This document shows positions 17,947 to 26,355 of a stretch of 62,105 nt of DNA, in pieces. Source of the stretch: Chloroflexota bacterium. GTDB taxonomy: Bacteria; Chloroflexota; UBA4733. The DNA is taken from the NCBI GenBank assembly GCA_023381895.1, contig JAMCTA010000109.1, positions 1 to 62,105 on the forward strand. The letters run 5' to 3'. Made by a program: the position numbers and the translations under genes. Within the stretch, counting starts at the first letter, position 1; each line of letters begins with the position of its first letter. The notes beneath the pieces were generated by a model. That model saw only the letters and a list, made by a program, of their open reading frames with translations. It made no database searches and was not told the origin of the DNA.

Positions 17947-18233
17947 ATGTTCACGGTCCGCTGGCTGGTTTAGGATACCTGGAACGTCGCCCACATCGCC
18001 CGCCATGGGGTGATCCCAGCGGAGGTAGAGCAGGTGTGCCACACGCAGCCAGTGACCAGCGCGACGCATCACGAGCGCCTCCGGGTGGTGGGCCAACGCT
18101 GCTGGGGCGGATGCTCACCGTCATCCTCGACCCAGAGCCGGAACCAGACGTCTACTATCCCGTCACGGCCCGGCCAGCGAGCCGCCAGGAGCGCCGGCAC
18201 TATCAGGAAACCAGAGGAGGTGAAGCACGATGA
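17947..18233 (+). pseudogene. brnT: BrnT-type toxin, inactivated
   Basis: From ATG 17947 the frame reads MFTVRWLV, hits an in-frame TAG at 17971-17973, then continues DTWNVAHIARHGVIPAEVEQ and ATHHERLRVVG. A one-base deletion near 18093 moves the remainder to another frame: LLGRMLTVILDPEPEPDVYY then PVTARPASRQERRHYQ. Together these make a BrnT-like RNase-fold toxin of about 90 residues. The nonsense codon replaces what is usually a tryptophan or similar residue in RWLVWD. The TGA overlaps the ATG of the antitoxin gene by the usual ATGA. The toxin cannot be made intact. The antitoxin and promoter remain. Confidence 0.7.
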
Positions 18234-18529
18234 CACGACAAGAAGCACAACACCAGGGGAAAGACCGCCGCCTACCGGAGTTCCACAGCCGAGAGGAGAT
18301 GGCGGCGTGGTTCGACACGCACGACACCGCTGCCTACGAAGCGGAGTTCCGGCCGGTCCAGGTCCGCTTTGCCAAGAACCTCTCAGAAGGCTTGCACATC
18401 CGCCTGGACCCCGCTTCCTTGACCCAGCTGCGGGAGACAGCGCACCAGCAGGGCATCGGCCCTACCACCCTAGCGCGGATGTGGATCCTGGAGCACCTGC
18501 GGGAGCAGGAGCGCCGCCCCGCTCCCTGA
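18230..18529 (+). CDS. brnA: BrnA/CopG-type antitoxin
   Basis: The 99-residue product has an acidic N-terminal half (LPEFHSREEMAAWFDTHDTA) that would wrap the toxin, and a C-terminal ribbon-helix-helix, with IRLDPASLTQLRETAHQQGI, TTLARMWILEHLREQE, matching the CopG antitoxin family paired with BrnT. AGGAGG sits eight bases before the ATG. The start overlaps the stop of the broken toxin gene. It appears intact, so it would be an orphan antitoxin able to bind the 17917-17937 operator and possibly neutralise related toxins. Confidence 0.8.
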   Translation: MTRQEAQHQGKDRRLPEFHSREEMAAWFDTHDTAAYEAEFRPVQVRFAKNLSEGLHIRLDPASLTQLRETAHQQGIGPTTLARMWILEHLREQERRPAP

Positions 18530-18609
18530 GCGCCCCCTGTCTCACCTGGTGATTCTCCCGAAAATCCCCGGCGTCTGGGCTAGCCGGCGACCTGTTTTGG
18601 GGCGGTGGC

Positions 18610-18777
18610 GCGCCGCCTGGCCCTAAGCCGCGAGGCTGCTCTCCGAGGATGATGAGACCATCGTTGAGGAGCCAGCAGAGGATACCGGCGAGGGTTACAC
18701 TGCGCCCGGAAAGTGCGCGTTGAGAGAGGCCCAGCACCTCGCTGAGGCGGTGGAAGGGCTCGAGACGCTCATCGTAG
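18610..18777 (-). pseudogene. Fragment of a second OLD-type ATPase gene
   Basis: This 168-bp segment is identical to 8424-8591 in the OLD gene except at five positions (about 97%). In the same minus-strand reading it gives LNDGLIILGEQPRGLGPGGA, preceded by SGRSVTLAGILCW. Four of the five differences lie in a 30-bp part near its 5' end and change three residues (R to H, N to S, I to L), so it is a diverged paralogue or recombinant fragment, not an assembly duplicate. No flanking similarity to the OLD gene remains on either side. Confidence 0.85.
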
Positions 18778-18951
18778 CGGCCGCTACTTGGGTGACAAAC
18801 TTGGCCTGGGGAATCGACCGCGACGGCCCCTACCTCCTCCTCGCGGGCATCCGCGCCGTCTTCGTCACCGCCGCCACGCTCGCGTATGCCGCCCACCACC
18901 CGTTTCCCCAAGGCGGCACCTAGATGTGGGTAATTACCAGTCTCGCCCCCC

Positions 18952-18980
18952 TTGACAAGGAGTAAAGATTTTGCTATGGT
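18952..18980 (+). promoter_or_regulatory. Strong sigma70-type promoter for the AbrB/VapC pair
   Basis: TTGACA (18952-18957) and TATGGT (18975-18980) with exactly 17 bases between. Downstream, CCTTACCT occurs twice (18983 and 19007 areas) and may be an operator for the AbrB-like antitoxin. Confidence 0.65.
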
Positions 18981-19020
18981 ATCCTTACCTATGAATGAAC
19001 ACCTTACCTCAGGAGCAGCG

Positions 19021-19284
19021 ATGCAGGAAGTCCTTGCCACCCTGTCGAGCAAAGGCCAGGTCACGATTCCCCTGGCGGTCCGCAAACGCTTGGGCGTGCG
19101 CAGCGGAGACAAGGTCGCTTTCGTGCTGGAGGATGAAGGCAGCGTGCGGCTCGCTGTTCCCCACTACCCAACGGTCGCCTCGCTGCGCGGGGCAGCAGGC
19201 TCCTTGAAGCAGCCGCTCTCCTGGCCGGAGATGCGGGCCATAGCTCGCGAAGACCGCCTGAAGCAGCACCAGCCGGCACCCTGA
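19021..19284 (+). CDS. AbrB/MazE-type antitoxin
   Basis: The 87-residue product starts MQEVLATLSSKGQVTIPLAV, the swapped-hairpin AbrB/SpoVT DNA-binding fold, followed by RKRLGVRSGDKVAFVLED. Its C-terminal tail (SLKQPLSWPEMRAIARED) would contact the toxin. ATG 19021 is preferred over upstream codons in the frame from 18952 because AGGAG is five bases before it and the fold begins there. The PIN-domain toxin gene starts 8 bases after the stop, giving a standard VapBC-type operon. It is likely autoregulated at the promoter at 18952-18980. Confidence 0.85.
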   Translation: MQEVLATLSSKGQVTIPLAVRKRLGVRSGDKVAFVLEDEGSVRLAVPHYPTVASLRGAAGSLKQPLSWPEMRAIAREDRLKQHQPAP

Positions 19285-19291
19285 TTCGCCT

Positions 19292-19705
19292 ATGGCTCTT
19301 CCCTATCTTGATACCGATATCCTCATTCGCCTGCTCACCGGCGACGACCCGACAAAACAAGCCGCCGCTGCTGCGCTCTTCGAGCGGGTCGAGCGCGGTG
19401 AGCTCACGGTGGTTGCGCCCCCTACGGTTCTTGCCGACGCCGTGTTCGTCCTCTCCTCCCCACGGCTCTACCATCTTCCCCGTGCCCACGTGGCCGCCCT
19501 GCTCACCCCCCTCGTACGTCTCCCCCACTTCCGTCTCCACAACCGGCGCGCGCTGCTGGCGGCGCTGCAGCTCTATGGCAGCAGCACCCTTGACTTTGGC
19601 GATTGCCTGATCATCACCTCGATGCAACAGGAGCGCAGTCAGATCCTCTACTCCTACGACAGCGACTTTGACGGCATTGCCGGCATCCGCCGCGAGGAAC
19701 CGTGA
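19292..19705 (+). CDS. PIN-domain toxin (VapC-like)
   Basis: The 137-residue protein has the PIN nuclease layout. LDTDILIRLLTGDD supplies the first acidic residues. The usual central glutamate position reads VLADAVFVLSS, with Asp in its place. TLDFGDCLIITSM and LYSYDSDFDGIAGI supply the remaining acidic residues. PIN toxins cleave tRNA or rRNA using Mg2+. It follows an AbrB-type antitoxin gene by 8 bases. The frame is complete and no disruption is seen, so this module may be active, unlike the neighbouring brn module. The Asp for Glu exchange at the central position is a point to check. Confidence 0.85.
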   Translation: MALPYLDTDILIRLLTGDDPTKQAAAAALFERVERGELTVVAPPTVLADAVFVLSSPRLYHLPRAHVAALLTPLVRLPHFRLHNRRALLAALQLYGSSTLDFGDCLIITSMQQERSQILYSYDSDFDGIAGIRREEP

Positions 19706-20487
19706 GCGAAAAAGAAGTGGACGTGTGAGGAGAGGATGCCGTGGGCTTCGCGGACGAGACCATGCAGGGCAGGCGGCGGGCCTCTTGCCCGCCATCGACG
19801 CGCTCAAGGAGCAGACGCCGCTCGCGGTGCTGGTCTGGGACCGGGTGCCCGCCCGCCGCGACGAGCAGATCCGCGCCCTGACGTGCGGCGACTTGCGGCA
19901 CTCATTCGCGAAGAGCGCACCAGCCGGTGCCGCTCACGAATGCCCAAGGCCTGCAAGAACGTATTCGCTTACGAGATAATGCCCTCCAACAGCTCGACTA
20001 CACGGTGTCTGGTCAGACTGTTGCTGACCGGACACCATCACAAGCCACGCCCACTAGCTCGTAGCCCGGCTCGATGGAAGCCGGACGCAACGAACTCTTG
20101 CGTCGGTGGCGACCGGCTCGGCCTGCAAAGGCACATTTTTCACTACTCTTCAGCTGTACGTGTTTCGCACTCCTGAGTCATACGTCAATCGAGACGCTGC
20201 GATCTCGGTGTCCCCTAATCCCTTGCCGTATGAGTCACGCCCATAGGGCGGCGAGTGACCTCTGGGCAGCACACGGCCTGTCGCATTCTTGCCTGTTTTC
20301 TGAGGAGCACGTATCGTCTTGTCTTGTGTTATGCCGACGTCAACTGCGAGCAGTCGGAATACGGGAGGAGACTAGGGCAGGTGATGACGTGCCGGGAACG
20401 CTGGCAAGCGGGTCCTAGGAGTAAGTCAGCAGATACTGCTCTTCCAGCGGATCCTCAGCCGCGATGTTCTCTCAGGGGGGCTAGCGG
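19706..20487. other. Non-coding stretch with possible transposase debris
   Basis: The plus frame around 19770-19875 reads LPAIDALKEQTPLAVLVWDR, faintly like the DDE region of an IS630-type transposase, but is out of frame with any start and lacks further motifs. A strong inverted repeat lies at 20004-20036. From 20040 to 20487 I see no gene. The upstream region of the secreted GH5-like gene includes GGGGGG at 20475-20480. Confidence 0.3.
20004..20036. repeat. 13-bp inverted repeat hairpin
   Basis: GGTGTCTGGTCAG and CTGACCGGACACC pair perfectly apart from one T-G wobble, with a seven-base loop. No T-tract follows on either strand. It may be a terminator-like hairpin or a trace of a mobile-element end. 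Confidence 0.5.
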
Positions 20488-22533
20488 TTGCTCCGGTCAA
20501 CTGTGCTCGCGTGTTCCTGGCGTCTCCCGAAGCGCGAGCCGGTGCTAGCTCTCAGGCGCCTATTCCTCGCACTGATGCTCCTCGTGCCGGCAGCGATCGC
20601 TGTTCCGCGCTCAGTGCTTGCCAGCGGCCTTGATTTCCCCGTGCCCGGCGGCCATTTCTACAAGGAGGCTAACGGACAGGGTGGCACCGGTAACACAGGC
20701 TACGCCATTACCGACGCGCACGGCATTCCCTTCTGGACGGTCTACCAGCAGCTTGGCGGCCCTCAGGCGCTGGGCTACCCGGCAAGCCGGCGCTTCGTCT
20801 GGGACGGCTTCACGGTGCAGGCCATGCAGAAGGTCGTTTTCCAGTGGCATCCCGATACGCACCAAGTGCTGTTCGCCAACGTTCTCGATCGCATGCACGA
20901 TGCTGGCAAGGATGGGTGGCTGCTCGCCTTCCGGCAGACTCCATATCCTCTCGATACCGCGCCAGATACGGGCCTGCCCTGGCCCGAGGTCGAGCAGCGC
21001 CACTGGGCACTCCTCAATACCAACCCGGCTATCAAGGCTCGCTACTGGGCAGACTCCGATCCGCTCGATCACTTCGGCCTGCCAATGAGCACTGCGGATG
21101 AGGGCAACAGCTTCATCATCCGCTGCCAGCGCGCTGTCTTCCAGTACTGGAAGGAAGCGGTGCCTTGGGCCGCGGCAGGTCAGGTTACCATTGCCAACGG
21201 CGGCGACCTGGCCAAGGAGGCTGGCATGTTCCCGGCGACGGCGATCACACCGGGTCCGGCTGTCCCTTCCGGATCGATACCACCTAGCCACGACTGGCTC
21301 GTTCCTGGGTTCGTGAGCGCTGTTGGCGGCATGCTCTACGATCCCCGTGGCGTTGCCCTACGCTCTACGGGCGTAAACGTGCCCAACCTTGCGTTTGGTG
21401 AAGATGTTGGATGGAACTTGGAGTGGATGCGACGGCACCACCTACGCTGGGTGCGCGTATTTGCCACCGGTCATGGTCTGGGGCCAGATCGCGCACCCCG
21501 GAATGCCGCACAGGCCATCCAGGCCCTGCAATCCGTGCTCACGCAGGTTCAGGCCTTCAACGCGGCGCACGATCCTTCTGCATCCATCTATGTCCTGGTG
21601 AGCCTCACCGACTACTACCCACCAGGTGTGCCAGGGGATCGCTACGCCTACGATCACCCGATTTTCCGCCTCTCGCCAGTGCTCCCCGCTCCCTGGTTTC
21701 GTACCGGCATCCGCCGCTTCAGCTTCCAGCAGGAGCATAACTTCGGAACGCTCAGCGACCTGCCCAACTACGAGGTCAACTACAAGCCTTGGGTCGAGCA
21801 GATCGTTCCTGCGCTCGCCAACGACCCCGCTCTCCTGGGCTGGCAGCTCGGCAACGAACTCAAAGCACGTGGCAGCCCCCGTAACGGTATCAGTTCAGCA
21901 CAGGCCTACGAATGGTATCTTGGCTTCACCAAGGATGTAGTGGACACCATCCGCTCTCTCGACCACAACCACCTCATCTTCATGGGGGCTCAGTACATCG
22001 GCGAGCTGACGGACTGGGAGTACCGGCCCAACGGCGCACTAGACCAGAGTCGCGTGCCTGAATATCACCAGCTGGTCCAGCGCATGCTCAACGATTGTGG
22101 CAACGCCTGCTGGAACGTCTGGAGCCTCACCGCCTACGACTTCAACCCCTATCCCATTGACGACGCGATGGTCTTCCATCAGGCGGGTGTTGCGGTGGTC
22201 GCCACAGAGTATGGGTTTACCCTCGGGACACCGGAGCAGAACCAGGCGCGCTACGGTGGCGACCGCGCCGCCGCCGTAAGCAACGGCTTCGGGAGTGCCT
22301 GGCAGGACATCAATGGTGTCTGGCATAATCACGACTGGAGTGTCTCGCAGCTCATCGCTAGCACCGGCTTGGCTGGCGTCGCCCCGTGGGGTGCGCCAGC
22401 GCCAGGAGATTCCGCCATCCTGGATGAAGACAGCAGTCGGGGAATTACCGGTGCACCAGACGCAGCATCACTGTGGAGCGCCTGGGGTCGAGTGGCGGCT
22501 GAGTTGGAAGCGGCGAATCAGGCGGGGCAGTGA
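20488..22533 (+). CDS. Secreted GH5-like glycoside hydrolase with LGFP-like N-module
   Basis: The 681-residue protein has a hydrophobic signal (LFLALMLLVPAAIAVPRSVLA), then DFPVPGGHFYKEANG and an LGFP-like module (LGGPQALGYPASRRF, VVFQWHPDT, RMHDAGKDGW). After residue about 270 comes a (beta/alpha)8 hydrolase domain: the acid/base is E457 in WQLGNELKA and the nucleophile E574 in VATEYGFTLG, as in GH5/clan GH-A enzymes such as beta-mannanases. The protein is probably exported and acts on a beta-glycan. TTG 20488 has a G6 stretch seven bases upstream; GTG 20542 is an alternative. The N-terminal 220 residues are homologous to the protein at 27403-29049. Confidence 0.8.
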   Translation: MLRSTVLACSWRLPKREPVLALRRLFLALMLLVPAAIAVPRSVLASGLDFPVPGGHFYKEANGQGGTGNTGYAITDAHGIPFWTVYQQLGGPQALGYPASRRFVWDGFTVQAMQKVVFQWHPDTHQVLFANVLDRMHDAGKDGWLLAFRQTPYPLDTAPDTGLPWPEVEQRHWALLNTNPAIKARYWADSDPLDHFGLPMSTADEGNSFIIRCQRAVFQYWKEAVPWAAAGQVTIANGGDLAKEAGMFPATAITPGPAVPSGSIPPSHDWLVPGFVSAVGGMLYDPRGVALRSTGVNVPNLAFGEDVGWNLEWMRRHHLRWVRVFATGHGLGPDRAPRNAAQAIQALQSVLTQVQAFNAAHDPSASIYVLVSLTDYYPPGVPGDRYAYDHPIFRLSPVLPAPWFRTGIRRFSFQQEHNFGTLSDLPNYEVNYKPWVEQIVPALANDPALLGWQLGNELKARGSPRNGISSAQAYEWYLGFTKDVVDTIRSLDHNHLIFMGAQYIGELTDWEYRPNGALDQSRVPEYHQLVQRMLNDCGNACWNVWSLTAYDFNPYPIDDAMVFHQAGVAVVATEYGFTLGTPEQNQARYGGDRAAAVSNGFGSAWQDINGVWHNHDWSVSQLIASTGLAGVAPWGAPAPGDSAILDEDSSRGITGAPDAASLWSAWGRVAAELEAANQAGQ

Positions 22534-22746
22534 CGCGCACCGGTTTACGATGTGCAGTCGGGAGATGTATCAACATCCGGGTTGCGAGTAGCGTGAGTCA
22601 GCCCAGTGATCACCCTCATTGGCGAGGCAGTGCCCCATCTACCCAGCCGTAAGCAGAGGTTATTCTCACGCGGCGCCATCGCCGCCGGTCTTGTCTGAGC
22701 TACAGCGAGCATGGCTCGCTGGCTCTACCCGTTGCTCGTGTGCGTC

Positions 22747-23637
22747 TCAGGCGCCACGCGGCCACCACAGGCGGCCACGATGCGTGGTGTGGACGCGGTA
22801 GAGCCACCCGCCGATGAAGGTGACGTAGAGGTCTGTCAGATCTGGTCCTGCAAACGTGCAGTTTGTCGGGCGGTCTTGCGGGCAGGGATGCCGCTCGAGT
22901 ACTGTTCCATCTGGTGCGAACACTATGAGTGCTGGTCCAGGACCGCTCTGTTGCCATCCCGTTGCCGCCAGGACGTTGCCGTCAGCATCCATACACATGC
23001 CATCGATACCACGATGCGGTCCGAATTCGTGCAGCACACGGTACGGCCCTAGTGTTCTGTCGCTCCGGATGGGGTAGGCGCGCAACTGGCGCGGTTGGTC
23101 AGGCGCATAGTCGCTCTGGGCGACGTAGAGCGTCTGTTCATCGGGCGAGATGAGGATACCATTGGGCTTCGTTGTGTCGAACGTGACTCTCGTGATCTTC
23201 CAGTCACCATCCTCACGGGCTGGCGGATCAAGGCGGTAGACCGACTCGTGGTCCAGTTCACGGTCACTATGATCGTTTCCATAGCGAGGATCGGTGAACC
23301 AGATGCGACCGTATGAGTCGATCGCTAGGTCATTTGGACTGTTCAGACGCTTCCCTTCGAAATGAGCAGCGATGACCTGCGCTGGGCCACCCGGCGGATA
23401 GAGCGCGATACACCGGCCTCCGCCTTCACAAGCGAACAGGCGTCCAGTAGCGTCGAACATGAGACCGTTGGCACGGTTGGTGCCCTCCCGATACACGGCG
23501 AGCGAGCCGCTGTCGGGCGTATAGCGCCAAATGCGGCTGTTGTCGATGTCCGTGAAGAGCAATCCCGTTCCGTCCCAAGCAGGGCCCTCGGTAATGTTCC
23601 CTATCGGACCGGCAATGTACTCGAACTCTAGGGTCAC
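22747..23637 (-). CDS. SMP-30/gluconolactonase family protein
   Basis: The product of 296 residues is a six-bladed propeller of the SMP-30/gluconolactonase/LRE family, which hydrolyses sugar lactones using a bound divalent metal. Visible blocks are GNITEGPAWD (N-terminal metal Glu), FTDIDNSRIWRYTP, FEGKRLNSPNDLAIDSYGR (Asn/Asp metal ligands) and FGPHRGIDGMCMDADGNVLAA (final Asp ligand). GTG 23637 is preferred because GGGAGG lies six bases upstream; ATG 23643 would leave no spacing. It is cytoplasmic, as no signal peptide is seen. It is convergent with the GH5-like gene, with 213 bases of featureless sequence between. Confidence 0.88.
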   Translation of the reverse strand: MTLEFEYIAGPIGNITEGPAWDGTGLLFTDIDNSRIWRYTPDSGSLAVYREGTNRANGLMFDATGRLFACEGGGRCIALYPPGGPAQVIAAHFEGKRLNSPNDLAIDSYGRIWFTDPRYGNDHSDRELDHESVYRLDPPAREDGDWKITRVTFDTTKPNGILISPDEQTLYVAQSDYAPDQPRQLRAYPIRSDRTLGPYRVLHEFGPHRGIDGMCMDADGNVLAATGWQQSGPGPALIVFAPDGTVLERHPCPQDRPTNCTFAGPDLTDLYVTFIGGWLYRVHTTHRGRLWWPRGA

Positions 23638-23771
23638 AGCCATCCTCCCTTCTCTGCTTTGCGACGATAGCACACAGCGACGCCGTACTTGTGCCACTCA
23701 GCGTTGCCAGCTCCTCCAGAAGCCCAACAGGCGCTCCGCTGCCGTATTACCCATTCCTCTATCTTGACTCT

Positions 23772-24875
23772 TCACTCTCCACCGGCCACTGGCGTCACCG
23801 TTGATCTCACAGCGGATGGCGTGTGCGCCCAGCGGGCCCAGCGCGAGAACAACCACTCGAGTGCGAGACGCGGCTGCGCGTTGGCGTCGAGGGCCCACGA
23901 GCAGACTTGCAGCGCTCGAAGCTGATGAGCGATCACCATAGGGCCTGGGCGGGTCGCACTGTCTGTCAGCTCTCGCCCGCACATCGTCCGTACGTCCGTA
24001 TGCGCTCCTGGATCGTCTTCATCATTACCAGCCGGCACACTCAGAGTCAGCAAGTCGCGCCACACGCGCGTCGCCAGATCGAGAATGGCGCGGGCGGTAG
24101 CAACGCTGTGACTCCACTCGGCTGCACGCTGTAGCCGATCTAGTGGTGAGAGTTGTGGAATTTCGAGCAGCTGGCGGGAACGTTCCTGCAAAGCTTGACG
24201 CCGATCAGCACGTTCAACGAGACGGATCGCCAGTCCAGCACGGCCACCGGCAAGCCATGCAGCGCCACGAGCAGCATCGATGGTTGCTCCGTAGTGATCG
24301 ACCAACCAGGGTACGAGGAGCTCTTCCGGAAGAGCGCGGAGAGTCAGGACCTGGCAACGCGAGACCACTGGAGGTGGGAGCGCTTCTGCGCCTGTGGCCC
24401 GCAAGATGAACACGGTATGGGTTGCTGGCTCTTCGAGGAGCTTCAGCAATGCCGATGATGCAGCTTCGTGCACGAGTCCACCGTCAATGAGCGCGACTCG
24501 GAGTCGCGACCGCACAGGGGATCGAGCAACTTCTGCCCGTAGCTCGCGCACTCGCTCGATGTCTAGGCTGCGATGGGCCTGTTCCGAGGCCCGTTTGTCC
24601 CAGATAGCGCTGAGCTCGACGTGCTCGTGGTCGCGGTCCTCGATGGAGATGAAGTCGGGGTGAGTGCCAGCGGCAAGGAGGCGGCAATCCTCGCAAGCTC
24701 CACAGGGTGGCTCAGCTTCCTCACAGAGCAATGCACGCGCCAAGTCTCGTGCAAGCGTTGTCTTACCAGTGTGCGCTGCTCCGATAAATAGATAGGCATG
24801 GGCGATGCGATCCGAACGCAGCGCAATCGACAACGGAGTCACCAGCGCATCCTGGCCAAAGGTCGTCCACGGCAT
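23772..24875 (-). CDS. holB: DNA polymerase III subunit delta prime
   Basis: The 367-residue protein is a clamp-loader ATPase subunit. Features are AYLFIGAAHTGKTTLARDLA (Walker A), the zinc-binding cluster CEEAEPPCGACEDCRLL, HPDFISIE, and the SRC motif (VVSRCQVLTL) that acts as arginine finger. It is part of the DnaX complex that loads the beta clamp. The ATG at 24875 is shared in a divergent arrangement with the GT9 gene on the other strand, whose start is at about 24916. Delta prime of most bacteria lacks ATPase activity, but here the P-loop GAAHTGKT is retained, as in DnaX-related subunits of some lineages. Confidence 0.85.
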   Translation of the reverse strand: MPWTTFGQDALVTPLSIALRSDRIAHAYLFIGAAHTGKTTLARDLARALLCEEAEPPCGACEDCRLLAAGTHPDFISIEDRDHEHVELSAIWDKRASEQAHRSLDIERVRELRAEVARSPVRSRLRVALIDGGLVHEAASSALLKLLEEPATHTVFILRATGAEALPPPVVSRCQVLTLRALPEELLVPWLVDHYGATIDAARGAAWLAGGRAGLAIRLVERADRRQALQERSRQLLEIPQLSPLDRLQRAAEWSHSVATARAILDLATRVWRDLLTLSVPAGNDEDDPGAHTDVRTMCGRELTDSATRPGPMVIAHQLRALQVCSWALDANAQPRLALEWLFSRWARWAHTPSAVRSTVTPVAGGE

Positions 24876-24915
24876 GGCCAGTGCCTCCTCAATGCGACGT
24901 GGTCACGTGCATGGC

Positions 24916-25848
24916 ATGCTACCCGACGTGGAGCGGCTCCTCGTGTTCCGTGCTGGCGCTCTGGGTGACGCGCTACTCACCCTTCATCCTCTCGCTGCCT
25001 TGCGCACGCGTTTCCCCGATGCGCACATCACTGTGATTGCTCCAAGAGCACTGGCGCAATGCATACGCTTGGAGACTATCTGTGACGCTCATCTTCCCAT
25101 TGAAGGAGATGCCGGACTCGTTGTCTTCCAGGAGAATGGACCTGCGCCTGCCTGGGCCGTCTGCGACCTTGCCGTGGTGTGGATGGCTCAGTGGCGTCAC
25201 GTCGCCCAGCGTGTGCAGTCGTGGGGCACGGCACGTGTCCTCGGCGGCCCGTCACTCCCAGATGAAGGGAGTGGGGTGCACGTGACTGATCACCTGTTCG
25301 AGCTGCTCGCCCCTCTTGGTATCGGGCAGAGTCGTCTCATTGGTCCTGCACCTGCGCCCGATCTCTCTCCGAACAGTGAACAGATGATCGATCAAATATT
25401 CCAGCGCACCTGGCAACCTGTGGTGGCACTTCACCCGGGCAGTGGCGGCCCTGGGAAGCGCTGGCCTCGAGCACTTGTAGAGGACCTACTCAGGCAGCTT
25501 AGCTCCGCTGGAGCAAGCACCCTCATTGTGCTCGGTCCGGTCGAGGAGGCTGAGCGTGAGACCTGGTCGGCTTTCGCCGGAGTCACCCGTGGCTGCACTC
25601 TAGCGCCACAACTCGGTCTGCCGGCTCTTACACATCTGCTCCAACAGTGCACTGTCTTCGTGGGTAATGACTCTGGCGTGACCCACCTCGCCGCCGTGCT
25701 CGGCGTGCCGACGGTAGCGCTGTTCGGTCCAACCCGGCCGGGGCGTTGGAGACCGCTCGGTCCACGGGTTATGATCATCGATGCCGGATCGCGCTGGCCG
25801 CCCTCTGTGCCCACCGTCCGCTTGGCGATCTTGCAGCTCCTTCGTTGA
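24916..25848 (+). CDS. GT9 family glycosyltransferase
   Basis: The 310-residue product begins LPDVERLLVFRAGALGDALL, the GT9 N-terminal motif, with VALHPGSGGPGKRWP in the centre and the second-domain signature FVGNDSGVTHLAAVLGVP and VALFGPTRPGRW. It is shorter than the other three GT9 proteins in this window but contains both GT-B halves. ATG 24916 is chosen where homology starts; the longer frame from 24805 overlaps holB on the other strand. No clear ribosome site is seen. The cell-surface glycan built is unknown. It stands alone between holB and dtd, not with other glycan genes. Confidence 0.83.
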   Translation: MLPDVERLLVFRAGALGDALLTLHPLAALRTRFPDAHITVIAPRALAQCIRLETICDAHLPIEGDAGLVVFQENGPAPAWAVCDLAVVWMAQWRHVAQRVQSWGTARVLGGPSLPDEGSGVHVTDHLFELLAPLGIGQSRLIGPAPAPDLSPNSEQMIDQIFQRTWQPVVALHPGSGGPGKRWPRALVEDLLRQLSSAGASTLIVLGPVEEAERETWSAFAGVTRGCTLAPQLGLPALTHLLQQCTVFVGNDSGVTHLAAVLGVPTVALFGPTRPGRWRPLGPRVMIIDAGSRWPPSVPTVRLAILQLLR

Positions 25849-25851
25849 TGC

Positions 25852-26292
25852 TCACGGCAAATCAACGATCAGGGTGACTGGCCCATCATTCTCCAGACGT
25901 ACGAGCATATCGGTACCAAACTCTCCACTTTGCACAGGGACACTAACGGAGTGGCAGGTCTCAATGAAGGCTTCAAAGAGTGGTCGCGCTAACACGGCTG
26001 GCAGAGCTCCTGAAAAGTCCGGGCGTCTGCCGCGATGAATGTTCGCCGGCAGGGTGAACTGGGGGACGATCAACAACTCACCGCCAGCATCTGCCAAGGA
26101 GAGCTCGAAGTGGCTCTCGCCGTTACGGAAGACTCGGAGGTTGCGTATGCGCTCGAGAGCCGGTGCCAAGAGATGCTCACCATCACCACGCTCGAATCCG
26201 ATGAGAAGCACAAGACCACATCCGATGCGAGCGATCACCTGACCTGCCCGCTCTACCTCTGCACTACGGACACGTTGAACGACGATGCGCAC
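25852..26292 (-). CDS. dtd: D-aminoacyl-tRNA deacylase
   Basis: The 146-residue protein is the DTD editing enzyme, starting MRIVVQRVRSAEVERAGQVI. It hydrolyses D-amino acids and glycine mischarged on tRNA. The usual SQFTL active-site motif reads VPQFTLPANIHRGRRPDFSG here, with Pro for Ser at the first position, and the second motif NGPVT is present as NDGPVTLIVDLP. Length and both Gly-cis-Pro loops fit the family. It is convergent with the GT9 gene, three bases apart. The start is in a short gap after fmdB on the same strand. Confidence 0.9.
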   Translation of the reverse strand: MRIVVQRVRSAEVERAGQVIARIGCGLVLLIGFERGDGEHLLAPALERIRNLRVFRNGESHFELSLADAGGELLIVPQFTLPANIHRGRRPDFSGALPAVLARPLFEAFIETCHSVSVPVQSGEFGTDMLVRLENDGPVTLIVDLP

Positions 26293-26355
26293 AGTTGAAT
26301 GCTCCTGGTAGAACCCGGCTGAAACCGCGCGGCCGGGACGGTGTAGAGGGAATCG

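Noticed and set aside
18778..18923. Plus frame ending LAYAAHHPFPQGGT
   Set aside because: No start or ribosome site in register and it begins inside the OLD fragment; likely chance.
18462..19112. 216-residue minus-strand frame across the OLD fragment
   Set aside because: Only the 168-bp copy is protein-like; the rest is Gly/Glu/Arg shadow over the AbrB promoter.
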